From Pontiellaceae bacterium (GTDB lineage Bacteria > Verrucomicrobiota > Kiritimatiellia > Kiritimatiellales > Tichowtungiaceae), in contig JAOZSE010000010.1 in the NCBI GenBank assembly GCA_029939835.1, positions 1 to 32,223 of the forward strand: 32,223 nucleotides of DNA. The letters run 5' to 3'. Below the pieces are notes generated by a model that made no database searches, was not told the DNA's origin, and saw nothing but the letters and a program-made list of their open reading frames with translations. A program made the position numbers and the translations under genes. How positions within the stretch are numbered: the first letter of the stretch is position 1; the number at the start of each line of letters is the position of its first letter. Below, in pieces: positions 13,964 through 22,453 of this stretch.

Positions 13964-15430
13964 ATGCAGGATAATGAATATCGGCAACAGCGGATTGAAA
14001 ATATGGAAAAGCTCGCAGAGGCGGGCTTCCCGGCGTACGGCGGCGCGTTTGAACGCACCGGCACGCTGGCGGCACTCCACACGAATTTTGAAGAAGGCAA
14101 ACAGGTCAAGGCCTGCGGGCGGATTGTCGCAATGCGCAAGATGGGCAAGATGGCCTTCGCCCATATTTCCGACGGTTCGGCAAAGTTTCAGCTGATGGTG
14201 AAAAAGGATCTGATCGGCGATGACGCTTTTACGGCGTTTAAGCTGCTCGATCTTGGCGACACGATCGGTGTCTCTGGCGAACTGTTTATCACTCGCACCG
14301 AAGAGCAGACTATTCGTGTGAACGAGTGGACGCTGCTCGCGAAGTCACTCCTGCCGCTGCCGGAAAAGTTTCACGGCCTGCAGGATGTCGAAACGCGCTA
14401 CCGTCAGCGTGAGCTCGATCTGATCTCGAATGATGAGGTGATGGATCTCTTCAAAAAGCGCACCGCGGTACTGAGCGAAATCCGCGTGTTTCTTGCCGCG
14501 CGCGGTTACTTTGAAGTGGAGACGCCGATGATTCAGCAGATCGCCGGCGGCGCGGCGGCTAATCCGTTTAAAACGCACTATCAGGCGCTCAGCACGGATA
14601 TGTATTTCCGCATTGCTCCGGAGTTGTATCTGAAGCGGCTGATCGTCGGCGGCATGGATCGCGTGTTTGAACTGAACCGGAACTTTCGCAACGAGGGGCT
14701 CGACCGTACACACAACCCCGAATTTACCGCACTCGAGATCTACGAGGCCTACGGCGATATGCGCACGATGCAGGAGCTGGTGCAGAGTCTTGTCACCCAT
14801 CTGGCAGAGAAAATTTTCGGCGGCCTTGAAGTGGAGTGGGGCGGCAACACGATCAATCTGGCAACCCCGTGGAATGAAATCACTTATCACGACCTGGTCT
14901 GCAAGCACCTCGGCGCGGACTGGTTTGACAAATCGCGCGACGAGGCTGTCGCCAAAGCCGATGAACTCGATGTGCTCGTTGACGCGGAGATGGACTTTGA
15001 GGCCGTTACCCACGAAATCTACGAAAAGACGATCGAGGCGACGCTGATTCAGCCGACGTTTGTCACGCGCCTGCCAGCGCACCTTGTGCCTCTGGCTAAA
15101 CCGTGTGCCGACGATCCGTCGCTCGTAGATGTTTTCGAATTGATCATTGGCGGCAAGGAAATCGCCCCGGCGTACAGCGAACTTAATGACGCGCTTGAAC
15201 AGCGCCGCCGCTTTGAAGAACAGGCGGGGGGCGACTCGGCGAAAATCGATCAGGATTTCCTCGCATCGCTCGAAACCGGCATGCCGCCGACCGGCGGCAT
15301 GGGCATCGGCATTGATCGCCTCATGATGCTTCTCAGCGGCTCGGACGCGATCCGCGACGTGATTCTCTTCCCGCAGCTTAAGCCCCGTAAACGGGTCGCA
15401 GCAGAGGAAACCGAAGAAACGGAGGGGTAG
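13964..15430 (+). CDS. lysS: Lysyl-tRNA synthetase, class II
   Basis: LysS charges tRNA-Lys with lysine. The 488-residue protein has an N-terminal OB-fold anticodon-binding domain (GRIVAMRKMGKMAFAHISDG near residues 52-71) and the three class II motifs: motif 1 around FEVETPMIQ, motif 2 FELNRNFRNEGLDRTHNPEF, and motif 3 GMGIGIDRLMMLL near the C-terminus. VETRYRQRELDLI is a further LysS marker. AGGAGAT at 13952-13958 gives a strong ribosome-binding site. nikR begins one base after its stop, so an essential housekeeping gene drives the nickel regulator. Confidence 0.97.
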   Translation: MQDNEYRQQRIENMEKLAEAGFPAYGGAFERTGTLAALHTNFEEGKQVKACGRIVAMRKMGKMAFAHISDGSAKFQLMVKKDLIGDDAFTAFKLLDLGDTIGVSGELFITRTEEQTIRVNEWTLLAKSLLPLPEKFHGLQDVETRYRQRELDLISNDEVMDLFKKRTAVLSEIRVFLAARGYFEVETPMIQQIAGGAAANPFKTHYQALSTDMYFRIAPELYLKRLIVGGMDRVFELNRNFRNEGLDRTHNPEFTALEIYEAYGDMRTMQELVQSLVTHLAEKIFGGLEVEWGGNTINLATPWNEITYHDLVCKHLGADWFDKSRDEAVAKADELDVLVDAEMDFEAVTHEIYEKTIEATLIQPTFVTRLPAHLVPLAKPCADDPSLVDVFELIIGGKEIAPAYSELNDALEQRRRFEEQAGGDSAKIDQDFLASLETGMPPTGGMGIGIDRLMMLLSGSDAIRDVILFPQLKPRKRVAAEETEETEG

Positions 15431-15431
15431 G

Positions 15432-15836
15432 ATGGAACGGTTTTCAATCTCAATGGAAGACGGTCTGCTCAAAAAGTTTGACCGCAATCTCAAGAAGCAC
15501 GGCTACTCAAATCGCTCCGAAGCGGTACGCGATCTTGTGCGCAAAACACTGATCGACGAAGAGTGGAAAGCGGGCGAAGAGGTGGTCGGTGTGATCACGT
15601 TGGTGTTTGATCACCATCAGCGCCAGCTTCAGGACAAACTCACCGAGCTTCAGCACGATCATCACGATCTGATTGTCTCTTCGACCCATGTTCACCTCGA
15701 CCACGACAACTGTCTTGAGGTGATTATTGTGAAAGGCGAGGCGGGCACTGTGCGCGAACTGGCCGATCAGCTGAAAGCCACGCGCGGTGTGAAATCGAGC
15801 GAGCTGACTTCCGCAAGTACCGGCCGCAAGCTCTAA
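15432..15836 (+). CDS. nikR: Nickel-responsive transcriptional regulator NikR
   Basis: NikR is a ribbon-helix-helix repressor with a C-terminal ACT-like nickel-binding domain. The 134-residue product has the RHH region at residues 1-45 (ERFSISMEDGLLKKFD, then GYSNRSEAVRDLVRK). The ligands equivalent to E. coli His76, His87, His89 and Cys95 are at H75, H86, H88 and C94 in STHVHLDHDNCLEV, exactly one residue shifted. It starts one base after lysS. A palindrome of the GTGTTAC-N13-GTAACAC type lies just downstream in front of the next gene, its likely target. Confidence 0.95.
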   Translation: MERFSISMEDGLLKKFDRNLKKHGYSNRSEAVRDLVRKTLIDEEWKAGEEVVGVITLVFDHHQRQLQDKLTELQHDHHDLIVSSTHVHLDHDNCLEVIIVKGEAGTVRELADQLKATRGVKSSELTSASTGRKL

Positions 15837-15861
15837 TAATTCACTTTCTTTGTTTCACCGG

Positions 15862-15908
15862 TTGACACGGCCCGCCTCATAGTGTTACGAGTATTACAAA
15901 CGTAACAC
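15862..15908 (+). promoter_or_regulatory. Promoter overlapped by a probable NikR operator
   Basis: TTGACA at 15862-15867 is a -35 candidate. A palindrome GTGTTACG (15882-15889) / CGTAACAC (15901-15908) begins 14 bp downstream and covers the expected -10. Written as GTGTTAC-N13-GTAACAC it equals the motif I recall for Geobacter-type NikR. Its position between nikR and the barrel gene supports direct nickel repression. The regulator assignment is an inference. Confidence 0.8.
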
Positions 15909-15928
15909 AAACGAAGGGGTGGTTCAGG

Positions 15929-16693
15929 ATGAAGGATTTGAAGAGGGTTGTAGCGGTCGTTCTTGTTTTCACAGCGGGTACCGTGTTTGCGGCGCGTCCG
16001 CTGGCGGTGGATGATGCCGGGGTGGTTGACAAGGGGCAGTTGGAAGTCGAAATCGGCGCGAGAGTTGTGCACGACTCAGCCTGTGATGCATGGGAGATTC
16101 CGGTCGGGCTTACCGCTGGAGTGCTGCCGAATATTGCGGTTGGCATCGGGTTTGGCGGGCAGTTTGAAGAGCGTTCACACATCGCCGGAAAAGATCACGA
16201 AAGCGGCCTCGGCGATCTGGTTCTCGGTGCCAAATGGGGGTTTCTCTCTGAAACCAATTGGCTTCCGGCGCAGGCGCTTTCCTTTTCGGTAAAATTTCCG
16301 ACGGCGGATGACGACAAAGGGCTGGGCAGCGGCGAGATTGATTATGATCTCACATGGATCGCTTCAAAAATGCTGACCGAGACCGTCGGTCTGCATGTCA
16401 ATGCCGGGTACAGCTGGATCGGCGAGCCCGCTGGGGAAGAGGTCGGTGATATCGCGCATTATGGAGCAGCGCTGGATGCCCAATTGAACGAAACGGTGCA
16501 GTGGGTCGGCGAGGTGTTTGCGGAGAAAGAGCTGCAGGGCGGCACGCAGACGGTTGTGCAGTACAACACGGGTTTCCGCTGGAGCGCATCGGATGCGCTG
16601 ACCCTCGACCTCGCGGCGGGATCGAGCCTGCACGGCGACGACGCCCCGGATTTCGCCGCGACCCTCGGTCTCACCTGGGCGTTCGGGCTGTAA
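15929..16693 (+). CDS. Secreted outer-membrane beta-barrel protein, probable nickel-regulated
   Basis: A 254-residue protein with a signal peptide (MKDLKRVVAVVLVFTAGTVFA, cut likely after residue 21, here truncated to its core VVAVVLVFTAGTVFA). The mature part has alternating hydrophobic strands (GLTAGVLPNIAVGIGFGGQF, VGLHVNAGYSWI) and ends on an aromatic/Leu strand (LGLTWAFGL), as outer-membrane barrels do. It resembles the PF13557-type barrel (phenol-degradation/MetA-like) family. It lies downstream of the NikR box and upstream of a nickel permease, so it may bring nickel across the outer membrane. The substrate is inferred only from context. Confidence 0.75.
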   Translation: MKDLKRVVAVVLVFTAGTVFAARPLAVDDAGVVDKGQLEVEIGARVVHDSACDAWEIPVGLTAGVLPNIAVGIGFGGQFEERSHIAGKDHESGLGDLVLGAKWGFLSETNWLPAQALSFSVKFPTADDDKGLGSGEIDYDLTWIASKMLTETVGLHVNAGYSWIGEPAGEEVGDIAHYGAALDAQLNETVQWVGEVFAEKELQGGTQTVVQYNTGFRWSASDALTLDLAAGSSLHGDDAPDFAATLGLTWAFGL

Positions 16694-16715
16694 AACGGGA
16701 TTTGCCGGTTGCTTT

Positions 16716-16746
16716 TATAATATGATTAATAAAAAATACGTAACAC
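16716..16746 (+). promoter_or_regulatory. -10 box and a NikR half-site upstream of the permease
   Basis: A perfect TATAAT at 16716-16721 without a clear -35, followed by a single CGTAACAC at 16739-16746, the same half-site as in the upstream palindrome. The position expected for the partner half at N13 reads ATATGAT (3 of 7 matches), so this is at best a weak second NikR site. Confidence 0.4.
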
Positions 16747-16759
16747 TTGGAGTTTAATA

Positions 16760-17470
16760 ATGAATACGGAAATTGCCATTCTCTGCTGGACCGCTGCTTC
16801 ACTCGGCTTTATTCACACGGTCCTCGGGCCGGATCATTATCTGCCGTTTATCGTGATGAACCGTGCGCGCAAATGGAGCGCAACTAAAACGGCGTGGATT
16901 ACCTTTGCCTGCGGGTTGGGGCATGTGCTCAGTTCCGTCGTGCTCGGCCTGATCGGTATCGCGTTCGGAGTCGCCGTAATGAAGCTTGAAGCCTTTGAGG
17001 CCTTCCGCGGTAATCTCGCGGCGTGGGCGCTGATCGGTTTCGGGTTTGCCTACGCGGCGTGGGGCATTCACCGCGGTGTCCGAAACCGCCCGCATACGCA
17101 TCTCCATCTGGAAGGCGAGGGCGCGCCCGCTCATTCACATCATCACGAAGGGGAGCACACGCATTCGCATGAGCCGGCTGCCAAAGCCAACATCACCCCG
17201 TGGGTGCTTTTTACCATTTTTGTACTCGGTCCGTGCGAGCCGCTGATTCCGCTGCTGATGTATCCGGCGGCCAAACACAGCCTGCTCGGTACCGTGCTGG
17301 TGGCGGTGGTCTTCAGCGCAGTGACGATCGGCACGATGATGGGCATCGTCATGGCTACCTCATGGGGCGTGAGCTTTGCACGCTTCGGACGGCTGGAACG
17401 CTGGACGCATGCGCTTGCCGGTGGCGCGATCTGCCTTTCCGGTCTGGCCATCCAGTTCCTCGGTCTTTAG
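16760..17470 (+). CDS. NicO/UreH-type nickel permease with a His-rich loop
   Basis: A 236-residue membrane protein with about six hydrophobic segments. In TM1 the conserved metal-binding pattern appears as H19-TVLGP-D25-H26 (HTVLGPDH), as in the UreH/TauE-like nickel transporter group. Residues 112-137 form a loop with ten His residues. A second conserved region is VLGPCEPLIPLLMYPAAKH. The ribosome-binding site TTGGAG lies at 16747-16752. Nickel as substrate fits the upstream NikR gene and box. Cobalt cannot be excluded. A His loop can act as a metal sensor or buffer. Confidence 0.85.
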   Translation: MNTEIAILCWTAASLGFIHTVLGPDHYLPFIVMNRARKWSATKTAWITFACGLGHVLSSVVLGLIGIAFGVAVMKLEAFEAFRGNLAAWALIGFGFAYAAWGIHRGVRNRPHTHLHLEGEGAPAHSHHHEGEHTHSHEPAAKANITPWVLFTIFVLGPCEPLIPLLMYPAAKHSLLGTVLVAVVFSAVTIGTMMGIVMATSWGVSFARFGRLERWTHALAGGAICLSGLAIQFLGL

Positions 17471-17477
17471 CTCCTAA

Positions 17478-17534
17478 ACGCAAAGGCGCAGAGGATGCGG
17501 AGGATCGCAGAGCTTTCTCTGCGAGTCTTGGCGG
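17478..17534. repeat. ACGCAAAGGCGC-type inverted repeat element
   Basis: A CGCAAAGGCGCAGAGG run followed by a perfect 7-4-7 hairpin CGCAGAG-CTTT-CTCTGCG at 17506-17523 and then GTCTTGGCGG, which pairs loosely with the left arm. It belongs to the same word family as the element at 4145-4268. It sits 7 nt after the permease stop and may act as its 3' end. Confidence 0.65.
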
Positions 17535-17611
17535 ACTTTGTGATTTTGCATTGAAAACAAAACGGCTGAAAGGGTTCTAATGTTTCGAAAATTTTCAGTA
17601 CGCTGTAACGA

Positions 17612-19609
17612 ATGATCCGTCCGATTGAACATCCCGAAACGTTGCAGCTAACTGACCACTTTTTTGCGCCCGGCGGTCCGCTCGAAGAAGCGCACGCCGG
17701 CAACGATTTCCCCTTCGAAATCCGTCCCCAGCAGCAGCAGATGGCGCACGCCGTCGCTGAAGCCTGTGCCAATTCGTGCCATTTGGCGGTCGAGGCGGGC
17801 ACGGGCGTCGGTAAAAGCTTTGCCTATCTCATTCCGCTCATTCTCAACGCACTGGCGCAACAGGTGCGCGCGGTCGTGACGACCTATACGATTACCTTGC
17901 AGGAGCAGCTGATCGAAAAGGATATTCCGTTTTTGAAGAAGGCGCTGGGAGTCGATTTTAAGGCGCGGCTGGTCAAGGGCCGCAGCAATTATCTCTGCCT
18001 GCGGCGTCTCGCCCGCGCGCGAAAAATGGGCAGCGACCTGTTTGATCCGTCGAAAGAGTTTGAGGTGGATCGTATTCGTGGATGGGCGGATACGGCGGTG
18101 GAAGGGAGCCGTCAGGAATTGGAACCGCAGCCAAGTGCCGATGTCTGGAGTGTGGTCTGTTCGGAGCATGGGAACTGCCTTGGCAAGAAGTGCCCGGAGT
18201 TTGATCGCTGTTTTCTGATGAAGGCGCGGGCGGGACTGCACGAGGCAAACCTGCTGGTGGTGAATCATCATCTTTTCTTTTCGGAAATGGCGGTACGCGC
18301 CGAGGGCGGGGCGTTTCTTCCAGACTATGGAATGGTGGTGTTCGATGAGGCGCACCAGATGGAGAATGTCGCGGCGGATCATTTGGGGCTCCGGATTTCG
18401 CGTTACGCGGTCGAGCACTGGCTTCGCCGGCTCTTTACGGTCGATAACCGCAAGGGCCTTTTCGCGGTGTCGCGCGACGGCAAGGGCGCGGACATCGTCA
18501 ATCGCCTCTGGGACGAGAGCGACCGGTTTTTTAAAGCGATGCGGTTGCACTGTCGGCTTTCCGAGACTCAGAGTACCGTGCGCCTTCGCGAGCCGCCCGC
18601 AATTGAGACGCGACTTCTGGATCTGATTTCGGAACTCAACGGGCATCTCCTCGGAGTAATGAGGGATTTGAAAGATGATCCCAACCTGAAGGCCGAACTG
18701 AAATCGGCGTGGATGAAGGGGAACTATTTTTTCGAGTCGATTTTAGCGTTTTTAAAACAGAGTGAGGAAGGGCACGTCTACTGGGCGGGGCTGGAAGGTA
18801 AAACGCGCAAGCAAACCGTCATTCATTCGGCTCCGGTTGATGTGGCGCCGCTCCTCAAAACGATGCTGTTTGACGAAGTGCCGTGCGTGGTCATGACGAG
18901 CGCCACGCTGGCCGTCGGCGAAAACCTTGAATGGTTTCGCGGACGGGTCGGCGCGGAGCACTGCGACGAGTGCTGTGTCGGTTCGCCGTTCGACTACGTT
19001 CGGCAGATGCGGGTGCATGTGCCCGCGAATATGCCCGATCCCGGCGAAAAAGCGGCCTTTGAGCGCGCGGTGATTGACGTCCTGCCGCGCTGGATTGAGC
19101 GTAGCCGCGGGCGGGCGTTTGTCCTTTTCACCAACGCGGCATTTATGCGGCGGGCAGCCGAGCGGCTCAACGAACAGCTCGAAGCAGACGGCTATGGCAT
19201 TTTTGTGCAGGGCGCCGGGCTCCCGCCGCAGGCCATGCTTAGCCGGTTCCGGAAGCATGGGGCGGGCGTGCTGTTCGGAGTGGATCGCTTTTGGATGGGC
19301 GTGGACGTGCGCGGCGAGGCGCTCAGCAGCGTCATCATCACCCGCCTGCCGTTTGCTGTTCCGGATCAGCCGCTGGTGGAGGCGCGCCTGGAACAGATCA
19401 AGGCGAACGGAGGGGATCCGTTTAAGGAATATTCATTGCCGTCCGCGGTGATTAAGTTCCGGCAGGGAACGGGACGGCTGATCCGCACAGCGAGCGACGA
19501 AGGTACGGTGGTAATTCTCGACCCGCGCGTCAAAACCAAATGGTATGGCCGGCTTTTTCTGGCAGCGCTGCCGGAGTGCCCCGTCGAGATCGAGGAACTT
19601 GAAGAATAA
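17612..19609 (+). CDS. dinG: DinG/XPD-type ATP-dependent DNA helicase with a probable Fe-S cluster
   Basis: A 665-residue SF2 helicase. Motif I is [13 protein letters not shown] (near residue 61), motif II is VVFDEAHQ, a DEAH box, and motif VI is QGTGRLIRT near residue 625. Between motifs I and II are cysteines of a 4Fe-4S cluster as in DinG and [11 protein letters not shown] and then [18 protein letters not shown]. DinG unwinds 5'-3' at DNA-RNA hybrids and damaged forks. It has no N-terminal exonuclease. ATG 17612 has no clear ribosome-binding site. It stands alone between the nickel and efflux loci. Confidence 0.9.
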   Translation: MIRPIEHPETLQLTDHFFAPGGPLEEAHAGNDFPFEIRPQQQQMAHAVAEACANSCHLAVEAGTGVGKSFAYLIPLILNALAQQVRAVVTTYTITLQEQLIEKDIPFLKKALGVDFKARLVKGRSNYLCLRRLARARKMGSDLFDPSKEFEVDRIRGWADTAVEGSRQELEPQPSADVWSVVCSEHGNCLGKKCPEFDRCFLMKARAGLHEANLLVVNHHLFFSEMAVRAEGGAFLPDYGMVVFDEAHQMENVAADHLGLRISRYAVEHWLRRLFTVDNRKGLFAVSRDGKGADIVNRLWDESDRFFKAMRLHCRLSETQSTVRLREPPAIETRLLDLISELNGHLLGVMRDLKDDPNLKAELKSAWMKGNYFFESILAFLKQSEEGHVYWAGLEGKTRKQTVIHSAPVDVAPLLKTMLFDEVPCVVMTSATLAVGENLEWFRGRVGAEHCDECCVGSPFDYVRQMRVHVPANMPDPGEKAAFERAVIDVLPRWIERSRGRAFVLFTNAAFMRRAAERLNEQLEADGYGIFVQGAGLPPQAMLSRFRKHGAGVLFGVDRFWMGVDVRGEALSSVIITRLPFAVPDQPLVEARLEQIKANGGDPFKEYSLPSAVIKFRQGTGRLIRTASDEGTVVILDPRVKTKWYGRLFLAALPECPVEIEELEE

Positions 19610-19615
19610 ACCGGC

Positions 19616-19645
19616 TTGAAAAAAGTCCTCTATAATAGGTATAAT
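19616..19645 (+). promoter_or_regulatory. Promoter of the metal-efflux locus with duplicated -10
   Basis: TTGAAA at 19616-19621 is 18 bp from TATAAT at 19640-19645. A second TATAAT lies at 19631-19636, the two forming a TATAATA-GG-TATAATA tandem. With the second as -10, transcription would begin about 5 nt before ATG 19657, giving a nearly leaderless mRNA. Confidence 0.6.
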
Positions 19646-19656
19646 ACGCGACTTTT

Positions 19657-19980
19657 ATGAAAATACTGCAAACCAGTCTGGCTCTGCTCGCACTCTTTGC
19701 GCTGATACTTCCGTGCGCTCATGCAGGCGAGCACCATCACGATGAATTTGTGACGGTTGAGGTTTATGCTGCTGATCATGCCGAATGCCATGCCTGCGCG
19801 GACAGCCCCTGTTCGGACTCGACGCAGATTGTACCGGCTAATCCGGGTTCCTCGCTGGAAATTCCGGTTCGCCAGATTCAGCTTATCACCATTTTCGAAA
19901 CCACCCGTCCAATGTTTGTGGCGGTGGCCCATCCTTCCGGAGACCTTCAGCGTCTCCAAACTGTTCAGCTTCTGATTTGA
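19657..19980 (+). CDS. Small secreted His/Cys-rich protein, CzcI-like
   Basis: A 107-residue protein with a signal peptide (hydrophobic LALLALFALILP, cut likely after AHA at residue 23), then GEHHHDE and a Cys-rich segment HAECHACADSPCSD (residues 42-55). The His cluster and Cys segment point to metal binding in the periplasm. It is the first gene before a czcCBA-like set, and in Cupriavidus a similarly small secreted protein, CzcI, holds this place. Sequence similarity to CzcI is only of this general kind, so the name is an inference. There is no ribosome-binding site before its ATG. Confidence 0.6.
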   Translation: MKILQTSLALLALFALILPCAHAGEHHHDEFVTVEVYAADHAECHACADSPCSDSTQIVPANPGSSLEIPVRQIQLITIFETTRPMFVAVAHPSGDLQRLQTVQLLI

Positions 19981-19983
19981 TCG

Positions 19984-20093
19984 GCTTCGCATTCTGCGAA
20001 GCAGTTATCGGTTAGCGGTTATCAGTTATTTAGGTAAGTGATCCGCAAAGGTTCCTCCTAATAACCAATAACAAATAACGAATAACCGGAACG
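19984..20093. repeat. Hairpin and GTTATC-rich inverted repeat between the small protein and czcC
   Basis: A perfect 8-3-8 hairpin GCTTCGCA-TTC-TGCGAAGC (19984-20002) starts 4 nt after the stop. It is followed by GGTTAGCGGTTATCAG-type words answered by AATAACCAATAACAAATAAC at 20061-20080, an imperfect inverted repeat. The region may act as an attenuator or 3'-end stabiliser, or be a small mobile remnant. No T-run is present. Confidence 0.5.
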
Positions 20094-20120
20094 TAAGTTC
20101 CGCAAATCAGGAGATCATAA

Positions 20121-21320
20121 ATGAAACATTTAATTTTTTGGACAGCCCTGCTTGGGTTGTCATTCACCAGTCAGGCACTGACGCTGGATGAAGCCACTGA
20201 ACTTGCCCGAAAGAATTCACCCCGTTTGAAAGCGGAGCACGCCCGGCAGCAGGCGGCAATCCGTAGTGCGGATATTGCTGGGCTGTGGGAAAACCCGGAG
20301 ATCGAGGTCGAGGCAGAGGGCGTAGACGGCGATAACGATGGTTTTAATCAGGCGGAATACGCCGTCATGTTGAGCCAAAAGATTCCCTTCGGCGGCGTGT
20401 CAAAAAACAGAAGGCTTGTTGCCGGACAACTTGCGCGAATGCGGGCGGAAACGGTTTTGGGTAGTACGCGGGCCTTGGATGCGCAGGTGCGTACCGCTTT
20501 TTCGGAGGCACAGGCTCAACAGGAGATTCTGCGGATTCGTCGCAATCAGGAAAAGTTGGGCCGGGAATTCGCGGAGGCGGCAAAAAAGCGTCATGAGGCT
20601 GGCGGGGCTTCAGAGTTGGAGGCCGTGCAGGCCGATCTGGCGCTCGAAGAAATTCTTCTCGAAATGAAATGCTGTTTTGGGGATATGGACTCCGCACGAA
20701 AAAGTCTGGCTTCCGTATTGGGGCTGCCTCTGGAAGAATTGAACGAGCTGTCCGGCGACTTTTACCAGTTGGCTTCCGCAGAAAAGTTGACGGTTGATGA
20801 GTCACACCCGGCACTGCAATGGCTGTCCGCACAGGAAGAGATGACCCGGGCGGAAGCCCGGTTGGCGAAAATCGGCAACACCCGGAATCTTTCGCTGGGG
20901 GCTGGGGTTAAATATGATGCGGCCGATGAAGCGCAGTCTTTTGTGGTGGCCGCGTCCATACCCCTCTCTATTCGTAAAACAGGTCGTGTGGAGAATGAGG
21001 CCGCTCTTTTGAGAGCGGAGGCTCTGCGCGCGGAACGTGATCAGATGCAGCGTGACCTGCAGCGTGAGCTGGATCAGGTGTCGCTACTTTATCAAAGCGC
21101 GGCGACGGAAGCCGCGCAGTATGAACAGCGGATTATTCCCAAAGCGGAGCAGGCTTATGCACTGAGTAGGAAAGGATATGAAGCCGGGCGCTATTCGTGG
21201 ATGGAGTTGCTGGAGGCGCAGCAGAATCTGGCAGGAATTCAAATTCAATATGTTGAAGCGGTGCTGGAGGCACAAAAGGCCGCTGCAACGCTGACTCAAT
21301 TTAAATCAGGAGAAGAATAA
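20121..21320 (+). CDS. czcC: TolC-family outer-membrane efflux protein, CzcC/CusC-like
   Basis: The 399-residue protein forms the outer-membrane channel of a tripartite metal efflux pump. A signal peptide (LIFWTALLGLSFTSQA, residues 4-19) precedes LTLDEATELARKNSPRLKAE, the typical start of OEP repeat 1. The second repeat is near SEAQAQQEILRIRRNQEKL, then the TolC-like helical end PKAEQAYALSRKGYEAGRYSWMELLEAQQNLA, cut to RKGYEAGRYSWMELLEAQQN. Ribosome-binding site CAGGAGAT precedes ATG 20121. Its stop overlaps the next start by one base (TAATG). Confidence 0.88.
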   Translation: MKHLIFWTALLGLSFTSQALTLDEATELARKNSPRLKAEHARQQAAIRSADIAGLWENPEIEVEAEGVDGDNDGFNQAEYAVMLSQKIPFGGVSKNRRLVAGQLARMRAETVLGSTRALDAQVRTAFSEAQAQQEILRIRRNQEKLGREFAEAAKKRHEAGGASELEAVQADLALEEILLEMKCCFGDMDSARKSLASVLGLPLEELNELSGDFYQLASAEKLTVDESHPALQWLSAQEEMTRAEARLAKIGNTRNLSLGAGVKYDAADEAQSFVVAASIPLSIRKTGRVENEAALLRAEALRAERDQMQRDLQRELDQVSLLYQSAATEAAQYEQRIIPKAEQAYALSRKGYEAGRYSWMELLEAQQNLAGIQIQYVEAVLEAQKAAATLTQFKSGEE

Positions 21321-22402
21321 TGAGAATGGAATGTGGGAATATTGGAAAAGTGGAATATTGGATGGTTGGAGCGTTCGTTTTCTTTTTAGGGATGACTGCA
21401 CAGGCGCAACACGAATGTACAGATCCGAACTGCACGTCTTGCACACCCGTTGTTTCTCCCGTAGTTGATACGCATGAGGATCATGCCGGACACGACCATG
21501 CCGTCGAAGAGGCGAAGCATGACGAACACGAAGGCTGTGCCCACGTTGCGGAAGAGGCGAAGCACGACGACCACGCGGGACACGATCATGCCGCTGAGAG
21601 TCACGAGGAACACGGCGAGCTTGAAATTGAAATGGTTGCGGGCGGGATCGTGGAGCGGATGGCGTCTTTCCCGGCAGAGATTCAGATCAATCGGGATCGT
21701 GCCGCCGCTATTTCGCCGAAATATGCGGGCACGGTTCGTGAGATTTATGTGGAGATCGGAGATGCCGTAGAAAAGGGCGATATTTTGGCGACGATTGAAA
21801 GTCGTGAGACGCTTGCCAATTATCCGGTCAAAGCGCCCGTAGCGGGCACGGTTGTTTCCCGCGGAAAGTCGGCCGGGGAACTGGCGGACGAAGAGACGGC
21901 GCTGTTTGAAGTCGTCGATCTCTCCAGCGTCTGGGTGGAGGTTCATGTCTTCCCGCAATACCGCCATGCGGTGGAGAAGGGGCAGGAGGTGCATCTGATT
22001 GCCGCCGATGGTCACGAGGTTGAAACCGTGATTGATTATGTGAGTCCGCTGATTGATCCGGAAACGCGCACCATGAAGGCGCGTTGCGTTCTGACCGGCG
22101 GAGGGGACGGTTTTTCCCCGGGTTCCTTTGTTCGTGCGCAGGCCGCTGTGGAGTCAGTTCAGGCCCGTGTCCGGGTTGAAAAAGATGCCGTTCAAACGAT
22201 GAATGGAGAAACCATTGTTTTCATTCAGGACGAAGACGGGATTGAACCGCGCGATGTTCATATTGGGATTTCCGATGAAAGATTCGTGGAGATCGAATCG
22301 GGTCTGGAGCCGGGCGAGAAGTATGTCGCCCACGGCGCGTTTGACCTGAAAGCCGAACTTGTCACCAGCGGACTCGACCCGCACGCCGGGCACGGGCATT
22401 AA
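21320..22402 (+). CDS. czcB: RND efflux membrane-fusion (periplasmic adaptor) protein, CzcB-like
   Basis: The 360-residue adaptor links the inner-membrane pump to the channel. A signal-like segment (MVGAFVFFLGMTAQAQ, residues 15-30) is followed by a His/Asp/Glu-rich region of about 70 residues with repeated DHAGHDHA words. Then comes a lipoyl/HlyD domain (GTVREIYVEIGDAVEKGDIL and APVAGTVVSRG) and a beta-barrel domain. It ends GLDPHAGHGH. The His-rich region suggests a metal-binding or buffer role. The first 14 codons come from a TGGAAT-type dispersed repeat (21326-21366), so the true start could be a later Met; no strong ribosome-binding site helps decide. Confidence 0.85.
   Translation: MRMECGNIGKVEYWMVGAFVFFLGMTAQAQHECTDPNCTSCTPVVSPVVDTHEDHAGHDHAVEEAKHDEHEGCAHVAEEAKHDDHAGHDHAAESHEEHGELEIEMVAGGIVERMASFPAEIQINRDRAAAISPKYAGTVREIYVEIGDAVEKGDILATIESRETLANYPVKAPVAGTVVSRGKSAGELADEETALFEVVDLSSVWVEVHVFPQYRHAVEKGQEVHLIAADGHEVETVIDYVSPLIDPETRTMKARCVLTGGGDGFSPGSFVRAQAAVESVQARVRVEKDAVQTMNGETIVFIQDEDGIEPRDVHIGISDERFVEIESGLEPGEKYVAHGAFDLKAELVTSGLDPHAGHGH
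21326..21366. repeat. TGGAAT-rich short repeat forming the 5' end of czcB
   Basis: The words ATGGAATGTGGGAATATTGG and GTGGAATATTGGATGG match the succession found at 12221-12263. The copy lies in frame at codons 3-16 of the CzcB-like gene, so the repeat provides the N-terminus before the hydrophobic core. Confidence 0.6.
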
Positions 22403-22413
22403 TGAAAATTTAA

Positions 22414-22440
22414 GTAGGGGCGGGATGCATTCCGCCCGTA
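22414..22440. repeat. GTAGG-type palindrome between czcB and czcA
   Basis: GTAGG leads into an 8-4-8 hairpin GGGCGGGA-TGCA-TTCCGCCC with one wobble pair (22418-22437), followed by GTAC. It is 12 nt after the czcB stop and 14 nt before czcA, and could stabilise one mRNA portion or set czcB to czcA stoichiometry. Confidence 0.7.
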
Positions 22441-22453
22441 CAGGAGAGAGAAT

